Source: Ampelomyces quisqualis
Taxonomy: Eukaryota; Ascomycota; Dothideomycetes; Pleosporales; Phaeosphaeriaceae
Assembly (NCBI GenBank): GCA_018398575.1
Contig: JAGTXZ010000021.1
Location: 1,612,001 to 1,676,000, forward strand
Length of the DNA stretch: 64,000 bases
Direction: 5' to 3'
A model generated the notes under the pieces. That model worked only from the letters and a program-made list of their open reading frames with translations. It had not been told where the DNA came from and ran no database searches. The first letter of the stretch is position 1. Each line of letters starts with the position of its first letter. The translations under genes and the position numbers were made by a program. This document shows, piece by piece, positions 1 through 10,985 of this stretch.

Positions 1-1738
1 CGAAGACAACATCAAGCCCAAGTCGCCGCACCCAGCAAAGGACAACAAGGAGCCGCCAATGGACCCCGTCATCTTCGACCCCTACAAGTTCGACTCTGCC
101 GAGTTCCTCAAGACCCATGACAAGGTCGAGACGTGCTACCTCGATGAAGAGGAAAAGGTCGACCTCCCCGAAATCTACGCCTATCCTGGCATCCCCCAAA
201 ACATGACTGCTCCTTACTTCGGCTCGTATGAGGAGATTGGCATGGATGACAAGAAGTGCTTCGATCGATTCGGACGCTTCGGACCGTACGGCTACTCGTA
301 CTCGCGCGATGAGGGTGGCCTCGACATGGCTGGCAAGTCTGAAAAGGCCGGGGCCGACAAGATTTGGAGCTATGAGAAGAAGGTCGACTATCGTAAAGTC
401 AGCTGGGCCCAGGCCCAGAAGAAGTGCCACGAGAAGAACAAGCACCGTTTCATCTCAAACAACGCCACCACTCCCAGTGATGATTCCGAGCCCGCCAAGA
501 AGAAGTTGCCACGACACGCCTACATCCTTCGCACATGGACCGGCTACAAGTACAGCGACTACCAAATCCTGACTATCCGTGCCATGATCAACGAGCTAGC
601 GCTCAAGTCTGGCGGGCAGTACGATGTTCACTTCCTGCTCCACGTCAAAGACAGCAGCCTCCCCATTTGGTCGTCAGAGGAAATCTACCAGAAGGTCATA
701 GAGGACAATCTGCCCAAAGAATTCTGGGGCATGGCAACGCTCTGGTCGGAACAGCAAATGCGCATGTACTACCCCGAGCCATTCCCCAACAACGTCTACA
801 ACCACGCAAAGGCCGACGTTCACTCTGTCTACCGCAGCGCCCATTTTGCTCTGCAGTGGTTTTCCCAAGCTCGTCCCGAGTACGACTTTTACTGGAACTG
901 GGAAATGGATCTTCGCCTCACTGGCTCCTACTATGAGTTCCACAACCAGATCGGCGAGTGGGCTAAGAAGCAGCCGCGCAAGGGTCTCTGGGAGCGTTCT
1001 TCGCGTTACTACATTCCCGAGCTGCACGGTTCGTGGAAGAATTTCACCGAATTGGTCGAGGAGGAGTTGTACAACAGCGACGAGAAGCCTGTCTGGGGCC
1101 CTCCCAAGTTCGAAAACACCGGAATGCTCCCCAGCCCGCCTGAGACAAAGCCACCGCATTCGTATCTCCAGGACAACTACGAGTGGGGCGTAGGCGAGGA
1201 AGCTGACATCATCACCTTCAACCCTATTTTCGATCCTGCAAAGACGAACTGGGTATTCCGCGATGATGTTACCGGCTACGACCTCGAGCTTCCGGAGCCA
1301 CCACGACGATGTGCAATCATCACTGTATCGCGTCTCTCGAAGCGATTACTAGACTTGATGCACCGCGAGACCTACCTGATGAAGCACCACATGTTCCCCG
1401 AGATGTGGCCTCCTACGGTCGCTTTTCACCATGGCCTCAAAGCCGTATATGCCGCGCATCCCGTCTACTTCAACCACAATTGGCCACTCGAGGCTATTGA
1501 CAACACTTTCAACAAACCACCGAAACCCACCGACAGCGTCTTTGGATGGGGCGAACACAACCAGCTGGGAAGCAGCTTCTACTACCACGCAGCTTTCGGC
1601 TCCGAGTGGTGGCGCCGGTGGTTGGGCTCCCGCGAAAATGACAAGGGCGGCCTAGCAGCCGAAGAAGCCGGTACCGGCCGCCTCTGCATGCGCTCAACAC
1701 TCTTCCATCCGGTGAAATATGAAAAAGGCTCAGATTGA
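1..1738 (+). CDS. DUF3405 family protein, 5' end outside window
   Basis: The frame is open from position 2, so the ATG at 59 need not be the real start and the N-terminus probably lies upstream. From the ATG 559 residues can be read, ending in TGA at 1736-1738. The pattern matches the fungal DUF3405 family: WTGYKYSDYQ followed by a hydrophobic segment ending in HVKD (about residues 160-200), a block with DFYWNWEMDLRLTG (about 277-290), EEADIITFNPIFDP (about 378-392), and a C-terminal block with VAFHHGLKAVY and PVYFNHNW. The family is usually about 600-750 aa with an N-terminal membrane anchor, which would be in the missing part. The WNWEMD block and the many Trp/Tyr residues suggest a glycosyltransferase-like Golgi protein, but that is inference; the biochemical role is unknown. 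No intron is needed in the visible part. Confidence 0.85.
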   Translation, partial: EDNIKPKSPHPAKDNKEPPMDPVIFDPYKFDSAEFLKTHDKVETCYLDEEEKVDLPEIYAYPGIPQNMTAPYFGSYEEIGMDDKKCFDRFGRFGPYGYSYSRDEGGLDMAGKSEKAGADKIWSYEKKVDYRKVSWAQAQKKCHEKNKHRFISNNATTPSDDSEPAKKKLPRHAYILRTWTGYKYSDYQILTIRAMINELALKSGGQYDVHFLLHVKDSSLPIWSSEEIYQKVIEDNLPKEFWGMATLWSEQQMRMYYPEPFPNNVYNHAKADVHSVYRSAHFALQWFSQARPEYDFYWNWEMDLRLTGSYYEFHNQIGEWAKKQPRKGLWERSSRYYIPELHGSWKNFTELVEEELYNSDEKPVWGPPKFENTGMLPSPPETKPPHSYLQDNYEWGVGEEADIITFNPIFDPAKTNWVFRDDVTGYDLELPEPPRRCAIITVSRLSKRLLDLMHRETYLMKHHMFPEMWPPTVAFHHGLKAVYAAHPVYFNHNWPLEAIDNTFNKPPKPTDSVFGWGEHNQLGSSFYYHAAFGSEWWRRWLGSRENDKGGLAAEEAGTGRLCMRSTLFHPVKYEKGSD

Positions 1739-2965
1739 TTATGCAGCGCTGTTTGGACGATACTACCTTTTAATCTGCGTACTTCGCTGCGCCACAATTG
1801 TGCCGATTGAGCTATAGACCACCTACTTTCGACTTTAGCCCACATCCAGCGACGACCATTTTTACTCCTGGCGCTCACCATCATCGGACGGCGTTCCATC
1901 TGGCGTTTTGTGTCTTGCATCGACCGTATGCATTGGACTTGTATATTGTTGGTGTCGATTCTCTCTTTTCAGTCGCTTTCTTTACATTCTGCAGTATACT
2001 TTGTTACTCTACAACACACAAAAGTGCACGGAAATGTAATTAGCTGGCATCTGGCATCCGCTCTTTCTTTCTTGGCCGCGCGCGCTTGGCTGGAGTTGTA
2101 CACACGCTAGAGTGGTTTCGCACGAGTACGTTGACATATTCCAGTGTTTGTTTTTGGATCGCTGCACCATTGGGTCCTTTTTGGTCCTTTTTCTTTGCTA
2201 ATCAGCATGTGGAAATGTGTAAATGATGGGGAACTATCTTTTATTGGGAAACATTCTTTCCATTGATACAACTTCGTATTGGGCGTCGAATCGAGAGTAT
2301 GGTTTGTTTGGGTAGACTTGTGAAACGCAATTCAAAAAATTCAAAATCACTCCATCCATGCGACTACGCTCGACATGCATGTTCTCTCAACAATGCCCAG
2401 ATCCTGCCTTTCGCGATTGTGTCGCACATTTGGGAAGCTGAAGAGTGTACGCTTCAGCAGACGCAGGATCCACAGGTCTCTCAAGTCTCGTTCCGAAAAA
2501 GCTACTCGGGCCCAACGGTTTCTCTGAAAAAATTGGAAGCACGGGCTTGTTGCTTGCAACAACGACGACGTCGCTGTTTGGCCCGAGTATGCGTTGGTTG
2601 TTGTATCGACAAAACAAGCACCGCCGAGGATCCACAAGCCGTGAACTCTACCCGTCTATTCCGTTCGCACCGCAAAGCCCTGGCGTGCTCCATTTACCTT
2701 ACCTTACACACGTACCAAAAGTTCCACCACCTTGCTCATCGCCCGGGCTCACACGATGCTGGACATGAGTGAGTCGAATATCGAACTCGCAGGTTACGAT
2801 AGGCTGATATAGCACGCTGGTTCATCGCTGGGCTGGACTTGTCGCACCCGCGATTCTCGGGTTGTTTACTGTTTGACTGGCAGGACTTGGGTTCCGGGGT
2901 GGGCTGGAGTATCGGCTTGAGGCGGATTATTGGTGTCGAGGTAGAGATGCTGTCTTCGGGCAGCC
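1739..2965. other. Intergenic region, no supported gene
   Basis: This is the 3' flank of the DUF3405 gene. Open frames here (for example 2263-2772 on plus and 2347-2637 on minus) overlap each other on both strands, lack recognisable domains and have no coherent splice signals. Nothing is supported. Confidence 0.5.
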
Positions 2966-3385
2966 TTGGGGGCGGTCGGTGTAGCACATACGACTGGAAT
3001 CGGGGATCAGGCGTGTTCGTTGATGGGTATCTTTGGTGTGAGTATGTCACTAGTGTATGGCCAAGGTGAAAGAGCCTGCGGACGGCTACAAGAAGCGGGT
3101 TTGAAGATTCATGATGATCGGTTAGTCTTTGCATGGGGTCTGCGTAAGGAGGTCGGAATTTCACAAGAGATGATCCAAATCCTCTTTGCCATAATAGTCG
3201 GAGGCAAAGTCGATGCTCAGTGGGCGGAGATAGTAACCCTTCTGGACCCAGCTGATGCTGACAACGACTTCCATGCACTTTTGGCCACAGACACGCGGTT
3301 AGTAAATTCTTGCGTTACAGAGTTTCAACTCCTATCGCTGTTCAAAGACGGCATCAATAACCGCATTCCCACAATCGTCAGCTGA
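2966..3385 (+). pseudogene. HET-family (heterokaryon incompatibility) gene fragment
   Basis: The frame at 2966-3385 (first codon TTG; an in-frame stop lies at 2942-2944) contains GDQACSLMGIFGVSMS, then LVYGQGERACGRLQE and DDRLVFAWG. This order is the hallmark of the segment just after the HET domain in fungal HET proteins (EDxAYSLxGIFxVxMPLxYGEGxxAFxRLQEE...FAW). Only about 60 residues are convincing. The HET domain proper, with its conserved Arg/Trp/Glu blocks, is not found upstream, and there is no ATG start. I read it as a decayed remnant. HET genes control vegetative self/non-self recognition and often degrade. The downstream part of the frame (to TAG-like decay near 3385) has no recognised domain. 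Confidence 0.6.
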
Positions 3386-4528
3386 CAATGCATCCTAAGT
3401 ATGTGTGCTTGACAGTCGTGATGGCACGCTTTCACGATGCATCTGACTATGCCAAGATGTATGCTAGGATGGAGATTGATGTAAAAATTGGCTTTGTCTC
3501 GAGTAATCTCGTCTCGAGCAGTCCTGTGCTTTTTGTCGCTTTTGTCGAGGAAGGGCAGCAGCTGCGCTCACAGCTCAATTGGTGGGAGTCCCACGACCTT
3601 GAAACAAGTGGCCTGGACACAATGGTGACGAGATAGCTTCTTCGTTATCCCCAAGGCTTCAGCATCTTCACTCCTGGCAGAACTGTACTACCTGTTGTCA
3701 CATACGGGCGAAGTTGACAGGGGGTGCTTCATGCGACGACAAGTCGAATCGACTCGTCCCAGTCGTTTTCGCTCCTGCGTGGAAAGAGACAGTATATCTT
3801 TTATCCCACTTGTTTCAACGCTTCTTTCTTCCTCTTAGCTCTACTTTACCTCAATATATGCACGCTCGAACGAGAGTCTCTACAAGGTATGTGGTCTTCT
3901 GGGCTGGTATCATGCCTTTACTCGCCTCAACTGCCACTATCTTTGTCTCGCTTTCATCTCTCGAGTCTTGGTCGCTTCCGGCGCATTAGTTGATGTTATA
4001 TTTTCTGAACAACAGCTAGGTATGTGAGTAAATACCCACAGATGATATCGTGTTCGCTTCTAGATGTCTATTTTCCAGCCAAGAAGCTAGTACAGTTTAC
4101 ATTTTGTGGTTCAGGGAGCGACATACAATCATGAAGAATCTCGCGGACGTGACGAAAATCACCCAGTTGATAGGAGCGAGTGGTGTATACGCGGGGACGT
4201 GGGTACTAAGAATGTCAACCTATTTGACGTGCGGTGTGCAACTAAGATCGCGCACTTCAAGCCGCTCGAACTATCTGTCTGTTTGTGCGGCGAGAAATCT
4301 CGGAGATCGAAAGTGAATCAGCTTTCGAAGGCAAGAATTGAGCGCAAGCGCCTTTCGTTTGCTTGAGAATGCGGCACGAGCGCAGTACTAGACGTGAATG
4401 CTCATTCACGTATAATTTTAGTGCTTGGGTCAACAAATAGAGACTGTGCAGTACTTTAATACCTCAACTCACTCTCCTCAACGCCTTTTCGACTACTGCT
4501 CCGAACAATCGGTTTTCACCTCCAAGTC
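3386..4528. other. Intergenic region, no supported gene
   Basis: Several 80-95 codon frames occur (3388-3636, 3724-3993, 4106-4366) but they overlap out of phase and show no domain. The first could be a further decayed piece of the HET-like gene. The last about 100 bp before 4529 is pyrimidine-rich (ctcaactcactctcctcaac), typical of a fungal core promoter or 5' UTR for the next gene. Confidence 0.4.
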
Positions 4529-5141
4529 ATGGCCGGTAACGCAGCCAAGGCAAGCTTCTCCAAGGGAATCCAGTATGGGAAGAAAATCATCCAAGTTTCA
4601 ATGCCAGAGAAAATCTCGACAACGGGTAGATACGATGTTCAGCGCATCTACATCAGTGCGAAAGACTCCTTTCAGGAGAAGAATTTCCTGCGCGTGATAA
4701 GATTGACGGAAGACGCAGTGCTCAGCGACAAACTGCTCGACACCGACGTGAAGAAGGACTCGGTCCACACAATGGAATTCACGTTCGTCTACCCCAAGAC
4801 CCAGAACGCACAATAAATGGTCTTTGCTAATTATGGCAGGGACATGAGCCACGGAAGCAAGTCTGACAAAGACTCTCATAGCACGTGCAGCATGTACAAC
4901 GCCCTCAAACAACTGGTCTACAAAGGACATATCACGGACGACCCTGAAAAGCAGCAGGTAAGTCGATGCGCATGGCTGGGTTTTGGAAAATGAACATGAT
5001 TCGCTAAACTTCACGTAGGCTGCAAAGCCAGCGGGTATCAACGCGCCTTGTTCACGTCGTAACAGCGCGTCGTCCGGAAAGGGCAAAGTTCGCAGGTCGA
5101 GCCAAGGAGGTTTGTCCTCCGCGAAGGATTGGGGCGAGTAG
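4529..5141 (+). CDS. Small hypothetical protein, three exons, 164 aa
   Basis: I propose join(4529-4782, 4840-4957, 5019-5141). Intron 1 (57 bp) begins GTTCGT and ends GGCAG with a GCTAAT branch site. Intron 2 (61 bp) begins GTAAGT and ends CGTAG with GCTAAAC. Both keep the frame (254 and 118 nt sum to 124 codons) and exon 3 adds 40 codons plus TAG. Without intron 1 the first frame stops after 95 aa, immediately followed by an ATG; the in-phase GTNNGT donor and branch site favour the spliced model. The protein is hydrophilic. It begins MAGNAAKASFSKGIQ, has a charged middle (VKKDSVHTMEFTDMSHGSK) and a Ser/Lys/Arg-rich tail (RRNSASSGKGKVRRSSQ) that could be a nuclear or nucleic-acid-binding tail. 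I see no signal peptide, membrane segment or known domain, and the function is unknown. Confidence 0.6.
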
Positions 5142-5942
5142 ATCAGAGGGAGTTTTTGGCGGCGGTGTCAACCAGGAGTATTCACGGAGTCATTCCACTT
5201 CTCACAATGTCTTTTTCTCACTTTGCTAGAACGGGTTGGCAGGTATATTTTACTCTGCAAGATATAGGAGGCTAGGATATCAGGCAAGAATGTGGCCAGG
5301 CTGGAAAAGAGTGATTCGGGCGTCGGTGTCTCGATAGTTACGAGCATGGTACACACAGTCAGTCGAGAGCTCATTGCCAAGCTAGAAAGACCTCAGTGCT
5401 CTCAAAGTAGAGACAATACATGGCTGCTGTGATCGTTCCGTACATCACCAGGCGTATTTTTTGTCAAAGAAAAACACGCGACGATGAATAAGTGTAGTCA
5501 CCACGCTAACACAACTACTCACGTAAATCCAGGCAATACAACTGAAAGTAGGCACACCGCACGCGACCCAATCAAAGTAGGGTCCGGCAAGGAAAAACTA
5601 ACATGTTTGTAGTTATAACTATCGTCTGGAACTATAATATGTCAAAAGTAGACTCCTGGCTATGATAAGCTGTTTAGCTCGCGATGAAGCTTCAGCGTTC
5701 GTCCGATGAGTGTACACGATCGAAGTGTTGAGGAAGTATGCATGTTATAATTGACGCGGAGCAGGGATTATATCATTGGAAGTTTCGGGTAATGCAGGTA
5801 AAGAGGTTGATTGAGAAAAGAAATGGAACTGACCGTCTTATCAAGTGGCGACTTTATGCTGCTATAGAAGTGGAGAGCCGTCTTCTAACACACAGACGCA
5901 CATTTTCAACACCAAATTTTCCCAAGGTAAGCATTTACATCC
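5142..5942. other. Intergenic region, no supported gene
   Basis: A 70-codon minus-strand frame (5168-5380) and a 73-codon plus frame (5738-5959) are present but show no domain. The region lies between convergent genes. Nothing else is seen. Confidence 0.4.
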
Positions 5943-7202
5943 TTAAAAAACTTCCATAGTTTCCCTCTGCCCATTCACATCGTGCCATGGCGTATCACTG
6001 TGCAGACGTGGAACATCTTCGCGTTGGAAGTACGAGTGTGAAAGCGCTTCCGAAGCTGTAGGCCTCTTTTCCGGATCAACGACCAGGAGATACTCGAGAA
6101 ATTCGAGGACGTTCTGTGGCACTGGGGGGTCAGGAATGAGCTCAAGAGTCTCTCGCCAGTTCAAGCTGCCCATGAGCTTCCTGTTCGCCAGGGGATGTTT
6201 CATGATACGAATGCGCTCGGCCAGCTCGTATTCTTTCTGGTAGATTTCATTCCCGACAGGGTGAGGTAGTGAGCCGACGAGATGCATGATCTTCGCGATG
6301 CACCACGCCTCAGTGGGCGCCTCGATCCTATTTTCCAGCGGACCGAACAGTGGGAATCGCGAGAGACTGCCCGTCAACTTTGAAAGTCAGCTACGTTTTA
6401 AGAAGTGCGTGTTAAAGGATACTGACTGTGACTGCAAGAGACCATATATCTGAGGCGTGCTGGATGCCTAACCCTTGCCACACTTCGGGGGCTCGGTATG
6501 GAAGACGCTGAAGCCGTTGTGTTGTCCACCTTTCTGAGCCAGCTAGAAGATATTAGTGATTCCGTGTAGTTCAACCACAAATCAAGACGTACACATTCCC
6601 AAATCTCCAAGCTTCACGACTGGACACGTGCTGTGGATGTCGGAGATGAAGATGTTGCACGGATTTATATCTGAGGATGTGAGTACTCGAGCAACGCACA
6701 TGAGGTCAAATTTACCTGCATGCACTCCGTTGAATGCCTTGAAAACCTCAAGAGCCGAGAGAGTCGATTTCAACACAACTTTGGGCAAGATTGGATGGCT
6801 GCGGAAGGAGGCATGATGAATATGATCCAAGGGGTGGTCCATCCACTCGTACACCAAGCTTGAAGGTACATCGGTAGACGGCTCACTTGTAGCTTTAGCC
6901 GCGTGGACGGCGTCGTACAAGCTACGAATGTGGGGGCTCGATGCGATAGCATTGTGTCTGTAGCTGAGGTACTCGCGCTCCAAGCACTTCTTCTGGATCT
7001 TGGTATCTGCAGTCTTCACCATGGCCCTACAGTCCATGTCAGCCAAAGATTTTCAGCATTTGCGAAATAAAAATTACCATTCAGAGTTGATGACAGGACT
7101 AGACAAGACCTTAGCCTTGAAGACGGTCGAGCCTTTGAGCGCCTGCAGCAACTCATAGCTTCCTCGCGCGCCCCGAACGACCTGACCGACTCGCAGCGCC
7201 AT
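5943..7202 (-). CDS. Protein kinase-like protein, five exons, about 354 aa
   Basis: Transcribed right to left: exons 7202-7078, 7026-6716, 6670-6593, 6542-6427, 6377-5943, with introns of 51, 45, 50 and 49 bp. Donors read GTAATT, GTAAAT, GTACGT and GTCAGT. The exons total 1,065 nt (355 codons with stop), so all phases agree. The kinase motifs appear only after splicing. They are a Gly-loop-like ALKGSTVFKAKV, the beta-3 lysine in AMVKTA, the catalytic loop GVHADINPCNIF (Asp and Asn kept; HRD is HAD), the metal-binding KLGDLG (DLG instead of DFG), the APE motif in YRAPEVWQG and HASDIWSLAV for helix F. The C-lobe ends PEKRPTASEALSHSYF. The DLG and YRAPE features recall SRPK/CMGC-like fungal kinases. 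The start at 7202 is the first in-frame ATG; the frame stays open to 7421, so an upstream 5' exon is possible. Substrate unknown. Confidence 0.8.
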
Positions 7203-8598
7203 CACGACGTGCGCAGAAGTGGAATGCGATTGAGAATTGAGTGCGCGCAGTACAGTGAGTAGGTTGTTGGAGTAAGGTGCTCTTGGGTCTTGCCAGGGTC
7301 CTTTAGCGTAACGCGCTAGCCGAGGTTGGAAATGGTACCTTTTGCTCGATGAGGAAAAAGTGGTTACGTAGTCGCGGCGTGATAGCCGAGAGCTTGGTAA
7401 AGCAGATCTGCCCGCTTTCACTGTTCTTTCACTTCACCCCGCCCCATCAACAGTGCTTTTCGTACTAGTGCGCCGGTACAAGCCGCCCAATCTGCGCGAC
7501 AAGCATTCGACGTAGAGAGATGCATATGAATCGCAAACTGAAAACGAAGACGGTAGACGTCAAAAGGCAACGATGAATGGAACCTGAAGACGACAAAGTA
7601 AGTTTGGCAAGGTTTGTTGGACTGATTGTGTGTTCCTAGAGGGCGCGGATCCTGCGACAGAAGATGGGACGGAGAGTTTAGTTAGTAGGTAGTCTCTTAG
7701 GTTTTACGAGAAGTAGGAAATAATCTCACACTCAAAGCACCAACTCGCCAGCGACAACATATAGTTCTGCGCAAAGAAGGTAGGGATATCTCTTAATTTG
7801 CTTAACTCTATAGAAAACTTATTCTTTTTTTATAAAAAAGTGTTGAATAAGCAAGAATTAAACCTCTTTATCGCGGTTTTGGTAGGGTGAGCCCGAGCTT
7901 ATTTTCCACTTCCCGTGAAACCTAAGAGGTAGTGTTGGAACATACAGTACGGAGTACTAGGTCAAAAGTTTCCGCCAGACCCTGATTTTCTTATCAAGCC
8001 TTACCAAAAAGGTCCTTACTTTAACATAGTACAGTATTCACAACTATATATCTAAATCCTTTCTAGTCAGAATATGTAGTAGATAATTTGCTTAAGCTAA
8101 GTAAGAAAAGTATTGAACATTAAACATCAGTCTTCGTATAAAAAGGCAGAGGTAGAGACTTAAACTTGGCGTTTTTAGACCTAGATTTGCTAATTTCTTA
8201 TATAAATTAATTCAAAATAAACACCTGCTTACTTTACAAGTCTGCTATATACAAATCAAAGTACCAGTTTGATATCCCTTCTACGTCTATTTTGTTTGTA
8301 TGGTAACCACTTCTATATTTAAATTCTAAGCTGTTTTAACATATATAGCTGTTAAGATATTAGTCCACGAATATGGTGGTTTTGGGTGAGAAATTACTTG
8401 GCGGCGGAAACTTTTGACGCGTGACTTGTATCGACCTCCGGGCGTGAAGTAAGCCACGCGTTACTTCGAACTTGATACACGTATGAGCATTTATTCGTGA
8501 TGGAGCATATAGCCATGTACCTATTTTCGAATTCACGTCAGGAAACCAAAACGTGTTGATTGCGGCGCTTTTTGTTTGGGGAGGGTGGGAATTTTCAA
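7203..8598. other. Intergenic region with an AT-rich patch (about 7,780-8,360)
   Basis: The first part is the upstream region of the kinase. From about 7,780 to 8,360 base composition drops to strongly AT-rich, with long A/T runs and TTTGCTTAA-type repeats, unlike the genes on either side. TCA and CCA still occur here (for example catcagtc), so it has not been saturated like the blocks after 19.6 kb. I see no clear terminal repeats or coding frame. It may be an old MITE or solo-LTR scar. Confidence 0.4.
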
Positions 8599-10918
8599 CT
8601 ACTGCGTAATTACCCCCTCGCTCATCAACTCCTCGTCCAAACCCACCCAATACCTAATCCAATTGAAAATCGCCTCGTGCCATAACAAGCTATTATCCCT
8701 GTTCGTGACCCAATGTCCTTCATTTGGGAAATGCAAGAAGCGGCTCGGCACGCCCAACGACTGCAGAACATTAAACGTCTGCAGCGGCTCGCTAATGACC
8801 ACTCTGTAGTCCAAATCATTCCCGACGACGAATTCAGGGGTGCTGAAGTTCCTGGCGTGGTACAAGGGGTCCCATTTCTCGTAGTTGGCGCGGTCATCCC
8901 ACATGGTGCCGTTGTTGTCGCGCTGGATGAACCACAGTTCGTCGGTGGCGTAGGAGCCGACATTGGTCATTTTGCCGTCGTGGCAAACGAGGGCCTTGAA
9001 TTCGTTGCCGAGGTCGTGGCCTTGGATCCAGTTCATCATGTAGCAGCCGAACGAGGCGCCGGCGGCGATGGCGCGGGTGGTGTCTACGTAGGAGACATTG
9101 TCGCGGAGGTGTTCGAAGACCTTGACGAGGTCAGTGTAGGGTGTGCCGCCCCAGTTGTTTTGGATCTGGAGTAAATGTTAGTATGAGGCGTGGGAAACAG
9201 GTTTGGAGACATTACCTTGTCAGTGAAAATTTGACCGTAGCTGGGGGTTCCAGTGAATTGAGTTGTGGTGACCACGAAGCCTTGCTCAGCCCAAAGTCTC
9301 AAGTTCCAGCGGACGCTCCAGTTGTCGCCTTGAGAGCTCTGTGGACCACCATGTACGACGAAAGCCAGCGGATACGTCTTGTTGGGATTGAAGCCAGTAG
9401 GGTAGAACATGAAGGTCTGGATCATGTCGCCATCGTCATTCTCAACCCAGAAGTTGGAAACGTCTTTGGGCCCGAGGCCTTTCAGCTCGGGGTCAACCTC
9501 GTTGGCAGTGAACAAAATCTTCTTTTCTTGGCCAGGAAATTGGCTGTAGAAGATGCGGCTGCTCCAGCTAGATGCCGCAGAGACGAAAGCGGAGCCGTCA
9601 GGCAGGACGCCAAAGTCAGCTACGGAAGTGTCGGTACCAGTGAAGTTCACAGGCTTGAAGTCGGCAGCCGCATTCTGAGGAACCTGCCAAAGGCGTATAG
9701 ATGCGTGCAGCTCAGATGTGACCCAAAGATCAGCATCATCGGGGCTCCACGCGAGACCTAATGGCGACGAATCCCAGTCCTCAGCAACAGTGCGGATGGT
9801 GGAGTTGAGACCATCAATGTCAGCAACGTAAAGCTTGTAGCGATCAGATTCGTAGACAACACCATCCTGTTGGCCATAAGCAATCATTTTGCTATCGTGT
9901 GACCAGGTCGGATAGCCGGAAGCACCTTGAGCGGTTTCGGGAGCAGACGTTCCCGGGCCATTGATTGGGACGGCGACATCAGAGCCGTCATGAGGGACGA
10001 TGTAAATATAGCTGGCTGTGTAGTTTGCCTTTGCCAGCTCGGGAGCCTTGGTGCGGAAGGCAACTGTGCTGCCATCAGGAGAGAGATCGTAGTCTGCCGG
10101 GTCGCTCGATGATCCTTGAACAGGGCTCTCGGGACGAGTGACGGTGTAATTTATGCCATCAAGCAAGTTCTTCATTTGGCCTGCGAAGGAGTAGCTGCCG
10201 TTACCACCAGTCAGGGATCCTGCAAACACCGAGTAACGCTCTTGGGCAATGTAGTAATTCCAATGGCGTACAAAGTTTGAGGAGTAGATCTGACCTAAGC
10301 TCTTCGCTTTTGTCGCCAACTCAGGGTTATATGCAGATCCGTTATTACCATAAGCCAGGCCGTTCACCACGAAATTGATGTCACCAGACCCCGTCTTCGC
10401 AGCCTTCAGGCCAGAGAATGGAGCACCGAGAGATGCGACTAGCTTTCTACAGCTCATTAGAATGGCATCGTCACGTACAAAATCAATGTACTTACGGCGC
10501 AAAAGTAGCTGCACCCAGATCCGCAGTGTACAGAGTCACACCACCGGGGATCTCTTCGTTGGTTGCGTTGAGGTAGAGGATGTTGTCATCACGATCGCCA
10601 ACCCACACGACTTCAGACACTGCGCTGCCAAAGGGCGCTTTGGTGGTATTCCCGGTCTTTGTGTCGAGGAAGTACCAGGTAGAAGTCGATTTGGCGGTTG
10701 TCCAGTTGTATTTTGTTTCGGAGAACAGGGCTCGATCCTGTCAACGAGATTAGCATACATGATGGGCATTCGCAAGAAATCACCAGACGAATACATACAC
10801 CCTTCGCGCTCAAAATTCCTGTACTTCGTCGCGGCGCTGCAAGCATTCCCTCGGTCGTAATACCATGGACGCTTCCAAGCAATAAGCTTGCAGCCAACAT
10901 GACGCTCGTTATCGCCAT
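8599..10918 (-). CDS. Secreted dipeptidyl-peptidase V-type serine peptidase (family S9), 719 aa
   Basis: Exons 10918-10799, 10737-10496, 10446-9216 and 9165-8599 are separated by introns of 61, 49 and 50 bp. Donors are GTATGT, GTAAGT and GTAATG; acceptors are GACAG, TGTAG and TCCAG. The total is 2,160 nt, giving 719 aa, close to the usual length of about 720 for fungal DPP V. The N-terminus MAITSVMLAASLLLGSVHG is a clear signal peptide. An N-terminal beta-propeller part carries WSxD-type repeats (YPTWSHDSKMIAYG, GLAWSPDDADLWV). The alpha/beta-hydrolase part starts near FVVHGGPQSSQGDNW. The likely catalytic triad is Ser in AAGASFGCYMM, Asp in VGNDLDYRV and His in PNEGHWV. The residue after the nucleophile turn is Cys (GASFGC) where GASxGG is commoner. 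Many NxS/T sites suit a glycosylated extracellular enzyme that trims dipeptides from peptides for nitrogen nutrition or host interaction. DPP V is also a known immunogenic secreted protein of fungi. Confidence 0.93.
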
Positions 10919-10975
10919 GGTGTATCGGTTGATTTGGAAGTACCACTACAGCACGCAGTGGAGGCATGACGTCCA

Positions 10976-10985
10976 CTTTATAAAC
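10976..10985 (-). promoter_or_regulatory. Possible TATA box of the DPP V-type gene
   Basis: On the minus strand gtttataaag lies about 60 nt upstream of the ATG at 10918. The position and TTTATAAA core suit a TATA box with a short leader. It is a single motif match and weak on its own. Confidence 0.35.

Noticed and set aside
7203..7421. N-terminal extension of the kinase to 7,421
   Set aside because: That frame begins with GTG and contains no in-frame ATG before 7,202. A spliced upstream exon remains possible but is unsupported.
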